From positions 1 through 26,058 of the forward strand of contig JANLYD010000346.1 of the NCBI GenBank assembly GCA_031365465.1: a stretch of DNA of 26,058 nt. Direction: 5' to 3'. Position numbers and translations under genes: made by a program. Positions 15,428 through 23,522 of this stretch are shown here, in pieces (positions within the stretch are counted from its first letter, which is position 1; every line of letters begins with the position of its first letter). The stretch is from JABFRJ01 sp031365465 (GTDB lineage: Bacteria; Pseudomonadota; Alphaproteobacteria; Rhizobiales; Hyphomicrobiaceae). The notes beneath the pieces were generated by a model, which searched no databases, was not told where the DNA came from, and saw only the letters and a program-made list of their open reading frames with translations.

Positions 15428-16399
15428 TCAAATTTCTTGGCTCGCACCCGAGTTTGCAGCGATTGGAGTCGGACGATACTGGCTGCGGCTTTTGGCTTCC
15501 ACGAACAGCCAGACCACCTGCGGGTGCCGCTTCCGCACTTGAGTCTCCAGATCAGACGTCACTTTTTCGACACTCCGCGCGGTGGCCGTATCGTCGAAAT
15601 CAAGGCTGATCACGACCAAAACCTCGGAGGGACCCAACTGCATAGTGCGGATGTCGTTGACGCGCTGAACGGGTGCACCGCCTGCCACATAGGCTTGCAC
15701 AACGTCGTTCAGACCCTTCACTATGCGCTCGCCGGCCGCCTCGCCGATCAGCAGGCTTTTGACTTCGGAGGCGAGGAACGCGGCGGCAGCAGCGAGCAGA
15801 AGGCCTATGACGATCGACGCGATACCGTCGGCGACCGGGTAACCTCCCAAGTGCGCGATGGCGATGCCGACCAGTGCTACCGTCAGTCCGGCTATTGCGA
15901 TGGTGTCCTCGACCAGGACCGTGAACAGGGTCGGATCCTTCGATGCGCGGATGGCGGCCAGGGGGCGATACTCGCCCCGGCGCCGATTGAACTCGCGGAA
16001 CGCGACATAGGTCGACATGCCTTCAAACATCAACGACAGGCCGAGGACGATGTAATTTACGATCACGTTGTCGATTGGGTGGGGATGGCGGATCTTCTCG
16101 ATGCCTTCGTAGATCGAGACACCGGCACCCATGGCGAACAGTACGATCGCGACGACGAAACCCCAGAAGTAAACCTCGCGGGCATGGCCGAAGGGGTGGG
16201 CGACGTCAGCGGGGCGTGCGGCGCGACGCGTGCCGTAAAGGAGCAGTCCCTGATTGCCTGTGTCGGCGAGCGAATGGACAGCCTCCGACAGCATCGCGGA
16301 GGAGCCTGTATAGGCGGCGGCGACGAATTTGATCAGAGCTATGGCGCTATTGCCGGCCAGTGCGGCCCACATCACACCCGCTGAACCTTGGGTTTTCAT
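15428..16399 (-). CDS. Cation diffusion facilitator family transporter (SLC30A9-like)
   Basis: A 323-aa inner-membrane protein of the CDF family, which exports divalent cations such as Zn, Co, Fe or Mn against protons. It has about six hydrophobic segments. The TM2 metal site is HSLAD (His42, Asp46). In the TM5 region the usual HxxxD is replaced by LVEDTIAIAG (Glu164-Asp165), a pattern I associate with SLC30A9/ZnT9-type members, as is HPFGHAREVYFWG. A cytoplasmic C-terminal domain (about 215-300) has the ferredoxin-like CDF fold pattern. The ATG at 16399 overlaps the stop of the upstream permease gene by four bases (ATGA), indicating translational coupling. The metal is not predictable. Confidence 0.9.
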   Translation of the reverse strand: MKTQGSAGVMWAALAGNSAIALIKFVAAAYTGSSAMLSEAVHSLADTGNQGLLLYGTRRAARPADVAHPFGHAREVYFWGFVVAIVLFAMGAGVSIYEGIEKIRHPHPIDNVIVNYIVLGLSLMFEGMSTYVAFREFNRRRGEYRPLAAIRASKDPTLFTVLVEDTIAIAGLTVALVGIAIAHLGGYPVADGIASIVIGLLLAAAAAFLASEVKSLLIGEAAGERIVKGLNDVVQAYVAGGAPVQRVNDIRTMQLGPSEVLVVISLDFDDTATARSVEKVTSDLETQVRKRHPQVVWLFVEAKSRSQYRPTPIAANSGASQEI

Positions 16400-17481
16400 C
16401 GATCTTTTCCCGGCAGCGACGGCGCAGCGGGCTCACTCTTTACCTGATGACCCATGATCTCAACTTTCTCACCCAGCATGTCGTGCACATAAAGCCTGCG
16501 TACAGCCACATCGGCAACCACCGCCAACGGGAAGCCGAACAACAAGCCCAAAGGGCCGAAAACGATGCCCATGGCGATCACGGCAAACAGTGCGACGGCC
16601 GGGGCAATGGTAATCAGCCGGTCGGCGATATAGGGCATGATCAGATTACTTTCGATCTGCTGGACAACAACGAAAACTGCAAGGGTGGCCAGAATCGCAT
16701 TCGAACCCTGCGTGCTTGCCAACATCAACGCCGGGATCGCCGAGGCAACGGGGCCGATGATCGGCACGAACTCGGCAATGCCTGCGATCAGTCCGAGCGC
16801 CACGGGCGACGGAACGCCGGTGAACCACAGGCCCAAGCCGATACACGTGCCGACCAGGAGCATGGCGATGGCCTGCCCCCGCAGCCAGCCGGCGAGCGCA
16901 CGGCCGCAATCGTCGAGTGTGATTGAGATTTTCGGCTGCAACGTGGGCGGAATCAGTTTGATGAATCCATCGCGGTAGAGTTGTGGCGCGGTCGCGAGAT
17001 ACACGCCGCCAAATACGACGAGAACGACCGAGCCAAAACCACCCACCAACGTCGTGCTCCAGGATAGGACGCCGGTCAGAACGCCGGAAATCGACGGTAA
17101 CGACGCGCCGCCCAGATATTTGCTCAAAGGGCCCCCGTCGCCGAACAGCTTCGACAGCGATTGCGGCAGTACGGTCGCGAGCGTGTTCAACTGTGCGGCG
17201 AGTGCTGGACCAATCAGCATCGTCAGCGCAATCAAAGCTGCGACCAACGCGGCCAAGACGAGCACTGCGGCGACGCCGTCGCTGGCACCAAAGTGGCGGC
17301 GAAGGGGACCACCAAGCGCGCGCAACACCATTGCGAACAGGATGGCGCCGAAGAACAGCAGCAGCAGGTCCGCAAGCACCCACACGAGCAGCACGAGCAC
17401 GAGGATCGCGACGACGATGAAGCAACGCCGGACAAAGTCGGTGTCGGCGGCGGACATGTTAGTCTGGTCAGATGAGGGCAT
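16396..17481 (-). CDS. AI-2E family transporter (PerM-like permease)
   Basis: A 361-aa polytopic membrane protein of the AI-2E/PerM superfamily. These export small organic molecules or act as Na+/H+ antiporters; despite the name, most members are not shown to move autoinducer-2. Hydrophobic segments cluster at about 15-60 and 65-95. A soluble-looking central stretch (LFGDGGPLSKYLGG to QLYRDGFIKLIPPTLQPKI) follows, and four or five membrane segments end the protein, with the family motif IAEFVPIIGPVASAIPA. The ATG at 17481 fits family length; an opening to 17637 adds 52 hydrophilic residues of no family resemblance. Its stop overlaps the start of the cation-diffusion gene, so the pair forms an operon. 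A functional link between the two transporters is an inference. Confidence 0.9.
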   Translation of the reverse strand: MPSSDQTNMSAADTDFVRRCFIVVAILVLVLLVWVLADLLLLFFGAILFAMVLRALGGPLRRHFGASDGVAAVLVLAALVAALIALTMLIGPALAAQLNTLATVLPQSLSKLFGDGGPLSKYLGGASLPSISGVLTGVLSWSTTLVGGFGSVVLVVFGGVYLATAPQLYRDGFIKLIPPTLQPKISITLDDCGRALAGWLRGQAIAMLLVGTCIGLGLWFTGVPSPVALGLIAGIAEFVPIIGPVASAIPALMLASTQGSNAILATLAVFVVVQQIESNLIMPYIADRLITIAPAVALFAVIAMGIVFGPLGLLFGFPLAVVADVAVRRLYVHDMLGEKVEIMGHQVKSEPAAPSLPGKDR

Positions 17482-17776
17482 GGCGCGTTCCGTCGGCGGT
17501 TGATCTTTCAGCGGTGGATGGAACAACCGACAATCCTGACGCTGGTTGCGCAAAGATCTGCGAAAGCCCTGAAGGTAGCGCAATGGCGCACTTGGCCGAT
17601 ATATCGTGGAGTGCGCTTTCATGCCACGAACGCCCAACGCGTGAGCATGAGGACTGTCTCAAAAGCTGCGCCTGGAGCACTGAATGCCCTGCGACGCAGG
17701 GGCTATTGCACCGGTCCCAGAGCACGCTATGTGTATGCCAATAAACGCTGACGCCGCCGCCAGGAAGACCGCGCCC

Positions 17777-18859
17777 ATGTCTCCAACTCTGTCTGCAACT
17801 CCAATGTCTACAAGTTCAATGTCTGCAACCGGCGACGTCACCAGAATCGAGACCGACGCGGTCATCATCGGTGCCGGGCCGTGCGGGTTATTTGCGGTCT
17901 TCGAACTTGGGTTGCTCGATATCAAGTGTCACTTGATCGATATTCTCGACAAGGTCGGCGGGCAATGCTCCGAGCTTTACCCGGAAAAACCGATTTACGA
18001 CATCCCCGCGCTGCCGATCGTCACGGGGCAGCAACTGACCGAAAGTCTGATGGAGCAGATCAAGCCGTTCGGCGCACAGTTTCATCTGGGCGAACGTGTC
18101 GACGGCCTGCAACGCGAACCGGATGGCCGATTCCGGCTGACGACCGACAACAACAAAGAATTTCTGACGAAAGTGGTTGTCATCGCGGCAGGTGGCGGAT
18201 CGTTCACGCCGAAGCGGCCTCCGCTCGAAGGCATCGAGATGTACGAGGGAACATCGGTCTTTTATGCGGTGCGCAAAATGGAGGCGTTCCGTGACAAAGA
18301 CGTGCTGATCGTGGGAGGCGGCGACAGCGCACTGGACTGGACGCTCAATCTGCAGCCCATCGCGAAATCGCTGACGTTGATGCACAGACGCGACGAATTC
18401 CGCGGCGCGCCGCACTCGGTGGAGCAGATGCGCAGCCTGGTTGCCAGCGGCAAGATGAAGCTGCTCATCGGACAGGCGACACACCTGCACGGCGCGGGCG
18501 GTGAACTCAGTCACGTTACGGTCAAGACCAAGGAGGGCGATAGCAAGATCGATTGCAACAGACTGTTGCCGTTCTTCGGGCTGACGATGAAGCTAGGTCC
18601 AGTGGCCAACTGGGGGCTTAATCTCAACGAAAACCTCATTCCGGTCGATACTGAACGCTTCGAAACCAGCGAGAAACGGATTTTCGCGATCGGCGATATC
18701 AATACCTATCCGGGCAAACTCAAATTGATCCTGTCGGGCTTCCACGAGGCGGCGTTGATGTCGCAAGCGGCCCATAGAATCGTCTATCCCGACAAAAAAC
18801 TGCTGTTCCAGTACACGACGTCCTCATCGAGTTTGCAGAAGAAGCTGGGCGTGAAGTAG
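17777..18859 (+). CDS. Ferredoxin/flavodoxin-NADP reductase, thioredoxin-reductase-like
   Basis: A 360-aa FAD enzyme that resembles thioredoxin reductase but lacks the redox CxxC, as in YumC-type ferredoxin-NADP+ reductases known from Bacillus and Rhodopseudomonas. FAD-binding GAGPCG is at 32-37, GGQCSELYPEKPIYDIP at 61-77, NADPH-binding GGGDSAL at 180-186, HRRDEFRGAP at 203-212, and the second FAD motif GDINTYPGK at 306-314. It would pass electrons between NADPH and ferredoxin. The start is uncertain: ATGs at 17684, 17777, 17804 and 17819 are all in frame. I chose 17777 for its AGGAAG site; homologues begin near 17819. The Ser/Thr-rich first 20 residues are therefore doubtful. It is divergent from the AI-2E/CDF operon. 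Confidence 0.9.
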   Translation: MSPTLSATPMSTSSMSATGDVTRIETDAVIIGAGPCGLFAVFELGLLDIKCHLIDILDKVGGQCSELYPEKPIYDIPALPIVTGQQLTESLMEQIKPFGAQFHLGERVDGLQREPDGRFRLTTDNNKEFLTKVVVIAAGGGSFTPKRPPLEGIEMYEGTSVFYAVRKMEAFRDKDVLIVGGGDSALDWTLNLQPIAKSLTLMHRRDEFRGAPHSVEQMRSLVASGKMKLLIGQATHLHGAGGELSHVTVKTKEGDSKIDCNRLLPFFGLTMKLGPVANWGLNLNENLIPVDTERFETSEKRIFAIGDINTYPGKLKLILSGFHEAALMSQAAHRIVYPDKKLLFQYTTSSSSLQKKLGVK

Positions 18860-18932
18860 GACAAGCGACTTGGTTTCGCGTGATCGGCGTTCGTGAGATG
18901 GTGGTTGCCCGGCGCAAAGAGTCACGAGCACC

Positions 18933-20222
18933 ATGATCGCAACCTCGCAAGCAACGTCCAGGCAAACTCTTCTCACCTGGACGCAAGTGTTGGTGTTCGC
19001 GTCCATCCTGCTCTGCGTGCTGTCGCCATTTTCGGCGCCGTTGCTGGTGGGTGGCGCATTCGCGGTGCAGGCGTTCTGGGTCCAACGCGATCACGGCGAT
19101 CTCGCAGCAAGTCTGCGAGCAGCGACGGTGACGCGAGGCTGGATAGCCGTCGCGCTGTTCGTGGGCTATCTGGCGCTGCGATTGTTTCCGGCGTTTCCAT
19201 TTGACGGTTGGCCGGGCGTGGGTGCCATGGCTGCGTTCGCGATTTTCACTTGGGGCGCATTCGCTTTATTTCCACGACAGAATGAAGACGTTCAAACAGC
19301 GATCGCGACTGCGGTTCTGGTCGCGTTCGGCGTGGCGGCGGCGTTGCAGGTTTTCGAGCTACTCTCGGGCTTTGCGCTGCGTCGATTGTTCTGGACCTGG
19401 GTACCGATGTTTCGGCCGCGTGCGGGCAAAATCGACGTCGACGGCGGCTCGGTTCGGGTACTCGTGCCCTTCATTGCCAACCAGTCTTCGGCGGTGCTGG
19501 CCGCGCTGATCTGGCCGGTGTTGCTGTTCGATCGCGCGGGGGTGCGCGACATTCGCCAACGCGCTGGCATCTGGTTGTCGATCAGCTTGGCTGCGGCGGC
19601 GATCCTGCTCTCCGATCAAGCGACGTCGAAGATGGCGCTCGTGGTCGGTACCGCGACATGGCTGCTCGTCTGGTTGATGCCGACACTTACGCGGCTGCTG
19701 CTTGGAGGCGCGTGGATTGCTGCAACGCTACTCGTGCTGCCTGCCGCCTTGTTCGCATATCATGCGGGAGCGTACTCGATTCCGCGCAATTTCAGTGCCC
19801 AACATCGCGTGGTGATCTGGGGGGTGACGGCTGAGAAGACCATGCGCAGTCCCATCGTCGGAATCGGGACGGGGCAGACGTCCACATTCGACGTCAGCAC
19901 TGATGCGGACGTGCGTTTGGTGCCCGGCACTCAGCTGCCGATCGCTACCAACCGGCATGCCCACAATGTGTTTCTCCAGGCGTGGTACGAGGCGGGTGGA
20001 ATCGGAGCGCTGCTGCTGATGCTGGCGGGGTTGCCGGTGATCGGGTGGATCGCGCGCGCGCCGCTTCGATCCAGGCCGCTGCTGGCCGCTGCATTCGCTG
20101 CGGCTGTCATGAGCGCGAGCTTCAGCTATTCGCTGCTGGCGGCGTGGTTCCTTGCGACTTTCGCAATCAGCGCGCTGTTCTGTAGATTTGCGGTCGAGCA
20201 GCTTCCAGAACCGACGACCTGA
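18933..20222 (+). CDS. O-antigen ligase family (Wzy_C-like) membrane protein
   Basis: A 429-aa polytopic inner-membrane protein with roughly ten hydrophobic segments. A large periplasmic loop (about residues 285-350) contains HRVVIWGVTAEKTMRSPIVGIG and HAHNVFLQAWYEAGG. The latter matches the H-x-H-N...L-Q...E-x-G pattern of the O-antigen ligase/polymerase domain (PF04932), in which the His and an upstream Arg are considered important. Such proteins ligate undecaprenyl-linked polysaccharide to lipid A, polymerise O-antigen or glycosylate proteins. No glycosyltransferase or flippase genes are nearby, so the substrate is open. The ATG at 18933 has only a weak ribosome site. It ends three bases before the convergent HAD/ATPase gene. 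Confidence 0.85.
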   Translation: MIATSQATSRQTLLTWTQVLVFASILLCVLSPFSAPLLVGGAFAVQAFWVQRDHGDLAASLRAATVTRGWIAVALFVGYLALRLFPAFPFDGWPGVGAMAAFAIFTWGAFALFPRQNEDVQTAIATAVLVAFGVAAALQVFELLSGFALRRLFWTWVPMFRPRAGKIDVDGGSVRVLVPFIANQSSAVLAALIWPVLLFDRAGVRDIRQRAGIWLSISLAAAAILLSDQATSKMALVVGTATWLLVWLMPTLTRLLLGGAWIAATLLVLPAALFAYHAGAYSIPRNFSAQHRVVIWGVTAEKTMRSPIVGIGTGQTSTFDVSTDADVRLVPGTQLPIATNRHAHNVFLQAWYEAGGIGALLLMLAGLPVIGWIARAPLRSRPLLAAAFAAAVMSASFSYSLLAAWFLATFAISALFCRFAVEQLPEPTT

Positions 20223-20225
20223 TGC

Positions 20226-21935
20226 TCACGCGTCTTTCTTCGCGGGCGCGGTGTAGCGCTGGTCGATCATTTCCTTGAACTTGGCGCGGCTCTCCTCTGG
20301 TGACAGGTGCGTGTCGGCTTCGATCTCGGCGGCGGCGGCGGCCAAACCTTTGTCCTTGATGGCGCTCTCGAACCACTGCGAATACTCGCCTTTGTGCAGA
20401 TGGTGCATCCAGGTTCCGTCGTCGACACCCATGGCGAGTTGTACGAACATGGTCAGATTTTGCGCTTTGAGATTGAGGGCTTGCTCGGGACCGCGAAAGA
20501 AAAAGCTCTTGTCGTCGCCCAAGGTGCCGTCGGCATATTTCCGGATGTGCCGCTTCTGCTTGTCCTTCGGCGTGCGTGCTTGCACCGAGAGGATGGGACC
20601 GCCGTTGCGCAGCACCAACAGCTGCCCTTTCTCCGTGGGTGCGACCGTAGCCGGCGCATCGCGGCCAGTGGCTGTACAGAAATCAGCGATGATTTTGTCC
20701 GCGCCGTTGCCGACGCCCACGATTGTCGAGACCAGGGCAAGAAATTCGGAGGCCATTTCTTCGGGATGCACCGTCACTGCGATCGTCGCCGGCATTTCTC
20801 GGGGAAGCGCGAGCGGCGCGGGTTCCCATTTGGCAGGCAGGCAGTGATGCGCTTCATCGAGCACGATCCAATGCGGCCGGCCTGTCTGGCGCCGTAATTT
20901 GAATAGTTTAGGTAAAAGCTCCGCGAGGAAATATGGCCGCTCGTGCGGATCGATCGCCAGCAAGTTCACCACGACGTTGGCATCGGGCTTGGCCAAGATT
21001 TCGAGAACGCCATCGACATCCGGCGTTTGCTTGTGGTCGCCCAGGGTCACGGCACCCGACAGTTCACTGTAGTCCCCCTCCGGATCGACGATGCAAAATT
21101 GAAAGTGCTTGTCACGCAATTGTTCGATGACCGCGGTCACGATGGTAGACTTGCCGCCACCGGAATTGCCAGTGACGAGCACGGTTTCGAACGGGCTCAG
21201 CAGGATTTCCGCGCCGTCCGGCGTTGCTCCGACGGACGGCTGGCCACGAGGCACTGCCGGTCGCGTCGCTTCCAGATCGTGATCGATCATCATACGCGCG
21301 AGTTCGACGACGCCTGCGCCATGGTCGGCGACACGGACGTCTGCCTTCGCCTTCACCGTATCCAAAGCGTTGTCGACCGCCACGGCGCAGCCACACGCCG
21401 ACAGAAACGCGAGGTCGTTTTCGGCATCGCCGATCCCGACGACGTTGTAGGGAGACAACCCCATGCGCGCCAGGGCGTGCTTCAAGCCGGACGCCTTGTT
21501 GACGCCGCTAGGAAGCACCATCACCGCACCTTTGTTGAACACGATGTGCTGCTCGAGATTGAGATCTCGAATAGCTTCGAGAACAATGGTCTCGTTCGGT
21601 TCCCAGGTCGCGATGATCGAGCGGCCGACCGTCAAAGGGTGCACGTTGCGTTCGCGCAGGCGTGCCACCAAGGCTGCAGGCGGGGGATCTGCGACTTCGA
21701 TTTCCTGCTGCGTGGCGGGGTCATAGAGCAGCGCGCCATTCTCAGCCACGATCATGTCGAACAGATCCAGCTCGGGGAACACCCGCTTCAGATCCGGCAA
21801 ATCGCGCCCGGTGACCATGATCAACTTGCGTCCGGAGCTACGGATATCGACGAGGGCTTGCCGGGTGGGAGCGTCGACTTTTCCATGCAGTGCAAGAGTG
21901 CCGTCATAGTCGGTGGCCAGAGCAACGAAAAACAT
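20226..21935 (-). CDS. HAD-IIB phosphatase fused to a P-loop (HerA/DUF87-like) ATPase
   Basis: A 569-aa two-domain protein. Residues 1-220 form a HAD class IIB (Cof/SPP-like) hydrolase: DYDGTL with Asp9 and Asp11, VTGR at 41-44, a Lys in GVNKASGL, and the acidic GDAENDLAFL at 169-178. All catalytic positions look intact. Residues 240-480 form a P-loop ATPase with Walker A GNSGGGKST (256-264), VDPEGDYSEL and Walker B WIVLDEAHH (356-364), the pattern of HerA/DUF87-type ATPases. The C-terminal 80 residues (from FRGPEQALNLKAQNL) contain GVDDGTWMHHLHKGEYSQWF and are helical. The ATG at 21935 was chosen for the GAGGCG site; 21947 is also possible. I do not know its substrate. The combination occurs elsewhere in proteobacteria as far as I recall, without an established role. 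Confidence 0.88.
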   Translation of the reverse strand: MFFVALATDYDGTLALHGKVDAPTRQALVDIRSSGRKLIMVTGRDLPDLKRVFPELDLFDMIVAENGALLYDPATQQEIEVADPPPAALVARLRERNVHPLTVGRSIIATWEPNETIVLEAIRDLNLEQHIVFNKGAVMVLPSGVNKASGLKHALARMGLSPYNVVGIGDAENDLAFLSACGCAVAVDNALDTVKAKADVRVADHGAGVVELARMMIDHDLEATRPAVPRGQPSVGATPDGAEILLSPFETVLVTGNSGGGKSTIVTAVIEQLRDKHFQFCIVDPEGDYSELSGAVTLGDHKQTPDVDGVLEILAKPDANVVVNLLAIDPHERPYFLAELLPKLFKLRRQTGRPHWIVLDEAHHCLPAKWEPAPLALPREMPATIAVTVHPEEMASEFLALVSTIVGVGNGADKIIADFCTATGRDAPATVAPTEKGQLLVLRNGGPILSVQARTPKDKQKRHIRKYADGTLGDDKSFFFRGPEQALNLKAQNLTMFVQLAMGVDDGTWMHHLHKGEYSQWFESAIKDKGLAAAAAEIEADTHLSPEESRAKFKEMIDQRYTAPAKKDA

Positions 21936-22015
21936 CACGCCTCGCATCGGTTTGGGAGATTACCACTAAGGAACACGCTCGGTGGCAATCGGATCCAAAA
22001 CGACCAGAAGGGGTG

Positions 22016-23356
22016 TCACATTCCGTTGCCGTCGACCTCCTTGCGATCATGGCGACGCGCGGCAAGCACCGCGAACGGCGCGAGCCGCTGCGCCAAGCCG
22101 TGCATGGCGATCGGATCGGGTTCTGTGAACGGCACGGACATTTCAGAGCGCTGTGCGCCGAGCACCCCGCGCGCGAACTCGCGTCCGATCGCAATAGCGA
22201 GTGCGACGCCACGGCCGTTGCAGCCGGTCCACGCGTAGCCATCGGGGCCGATCATGTGGACATGCGGAAGCCTGTCGCGCGTGATGCCGACGGGACCGTT
22301 CCAGACGTAGTCGAACTGCAGGCCGCCCGGCATGCCGGCCAACTGCGGAAACGTCGCCACCAGCCGCTTGGCGATCAGGGGTTGCAAGCGTTCGGCGGCG
22401 TTGCGCTGGCCGAATATGGCGCCGCCGGAAACTAATCGGTTGCGGGCATCATAACGCATGAACCGCAACTCGCCGCGGGTGTCAGACACGGCGTTGCGCT
22501 CTGGCAGCATCGACGCGCGGATATCATCGGGGATGGGGGTTGTTGCCAGTTGCCAGGACGGGACGGTTACGATCTCGCGTGCGAGCGACGGCGACAGTCT
22601 TGAGGAGAACATATCGGTGGTGGCGTTGGTGGCGACGATCAGTGCTCGGCAATCAATGCGTCCTTCAGGCGTTGTGACGACCCAGCGGGCACCGGCTCGA
22701 CCAAAGGCGATCACAGGCGTGTTGGCGTGAATAACGCCGCCACGCTCCGTCACCGCCCGCGCGAGACCGCGCGTCAATGCCAGCGGATTGACGTGACCGC
22801 CGCTCGGCACCCACCAGCCGCCATGCCAAGCATCTGGTCCGTCGGTTGCGGATCCGAGCTTGCGGATCAGGTCGTCGCGCGACAGCAACTCAGCCTTCGC
22901 GCCCGCCTTGTTCCACTGAGCGACCCGGCTTTCGGCCAACCGCATGCGGCCGGGGGAATGAACCGGCTGCACCCAACCAGTCTGCTCGGCTTCGGCGTTG
23001 ATGCGCTCGTCGCGCACCATGTCGAAGAGGGTTTGGGCGCTGTCGCGAATGAGGCCGACGAAGCGTTCGCCAGCACTGCGATGTCGCGCAATGACGGCAT
23101 CCGGGTCGATGCGCGACAACGTGGGGATAACCTGACCATTGTTACGGCCGGAGGCGCCCCAGCCGGGCGCTGCAGCCTCCAGCACCACGGTTTCGACGCC
23201 AGCGCGACGCAAGTGCAACGCTGCCGACAGTCCCGTGAAGCCGGCACCGATCACCACCACGTCGACGCTGCGCGCACCGACCAGCAGGGGATAATCGACG
23301 GGCGGCTTGGTGACTGCGGCCCACAATGAAGGCGGCATCGAAGCGGTGGTCTTCAC
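22016..23356 (-). CDS. DAO-family FAD-dependent oxidoreductase
   Basis: A 446-aa flavoenzyme of the D-amino-acid-oxidase/glycine-oxidase superfamily, nearest in look to gamma-glutamylputrescine oxidoreductase (PuuB/OrdL-like). The N-terminal FAD-binding GAGFTG is at 37-42, preceded by VDVVVI. EAAAPGWGASGRNNGQV follows, then the substrate domain with WWVPSGGHVNPLALTRGLARA and RALIVATNATT. The C-terminal FAD-contact region is YVWNGPVGITRDRLPHV and GYAWTGCNGRGVALAIAIG. The start appears to be GTG at 23356 (GAGAG upstream); TTG 23362 and ATG 23338 are alternatives. No putrescine-pathway or aldehyde dehydrogenase genes are nearby, so the amine substrate is unknown. Divergent from the photolyase gene over about 165 bp. 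Confidence 0.9.
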   Translation of the reverse strand: MKTTASMPPSLWAAVTKPPVDYPLLVGARSVDVVVIGAGFTGLSAALHLRRAGVETVVLEAAAPGWGASGRNNGQVIPTLSRIDPDAVIARHRSAGERFVGLIRDSAQTLFDMVRDERINAEAEQTGWVQPVHSPGRMRLAESRVAQWNKAGAKAELLSRDDLIRKLGSATDGPDAWHGGWWVPSGGHVNPLALTRGLARAVTERGGVIHANTPVIAFGRAGARWVVTTPEGRIDCRALIVATNATTDMFSSRLSPSLAREIVTVPSWQLATTPIPDDIRASMLPERNAVSDTRGELRFMRYDARNRLVSGGAIFGQRNAAERLQPLIAKRLVATFPQLAGMPGGLQFDYVWNGPVGITRDRLPHVHMIGPDGYAWTGCNGRGVALAIAIGREFARGVLGAQRSEMSVPFTEPDPIAMHGLAQRLAPFAVLAARRHDRKEVDGNGM

Positions 23357-23522
23357 GGGCAAACTCTCGGATCAAGTGCATGACAACGCCACCATTCGTA
23401 TCATAAACCGAGGCGTTGCCCGCATACTGGGGCAGAAGGCACACTCGAGAATAATTTTGGGACGATATCATCCGCTGGATAGCGGGGCGCGTTAGGCGCA
23501 TGCAACAGAATGGCAGCTACGC

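Noticed and set aside
15209..16384. 391-codon plus-strand opening opposite the cation diffusion facilitator
   Set aside because: The product is Arg/Asp/Gly-rich with no motif, typical of the antisense shadow of a high-GC gene; the minus strand encodes an intact CDF transporter.
20943..22238. 431-codon plus-strand opening opposite the HAD/ATPase gene
   Set aside because: Low-quality His/Arg/Asp-rich translation overlapping two well-supported minus-strand genes.
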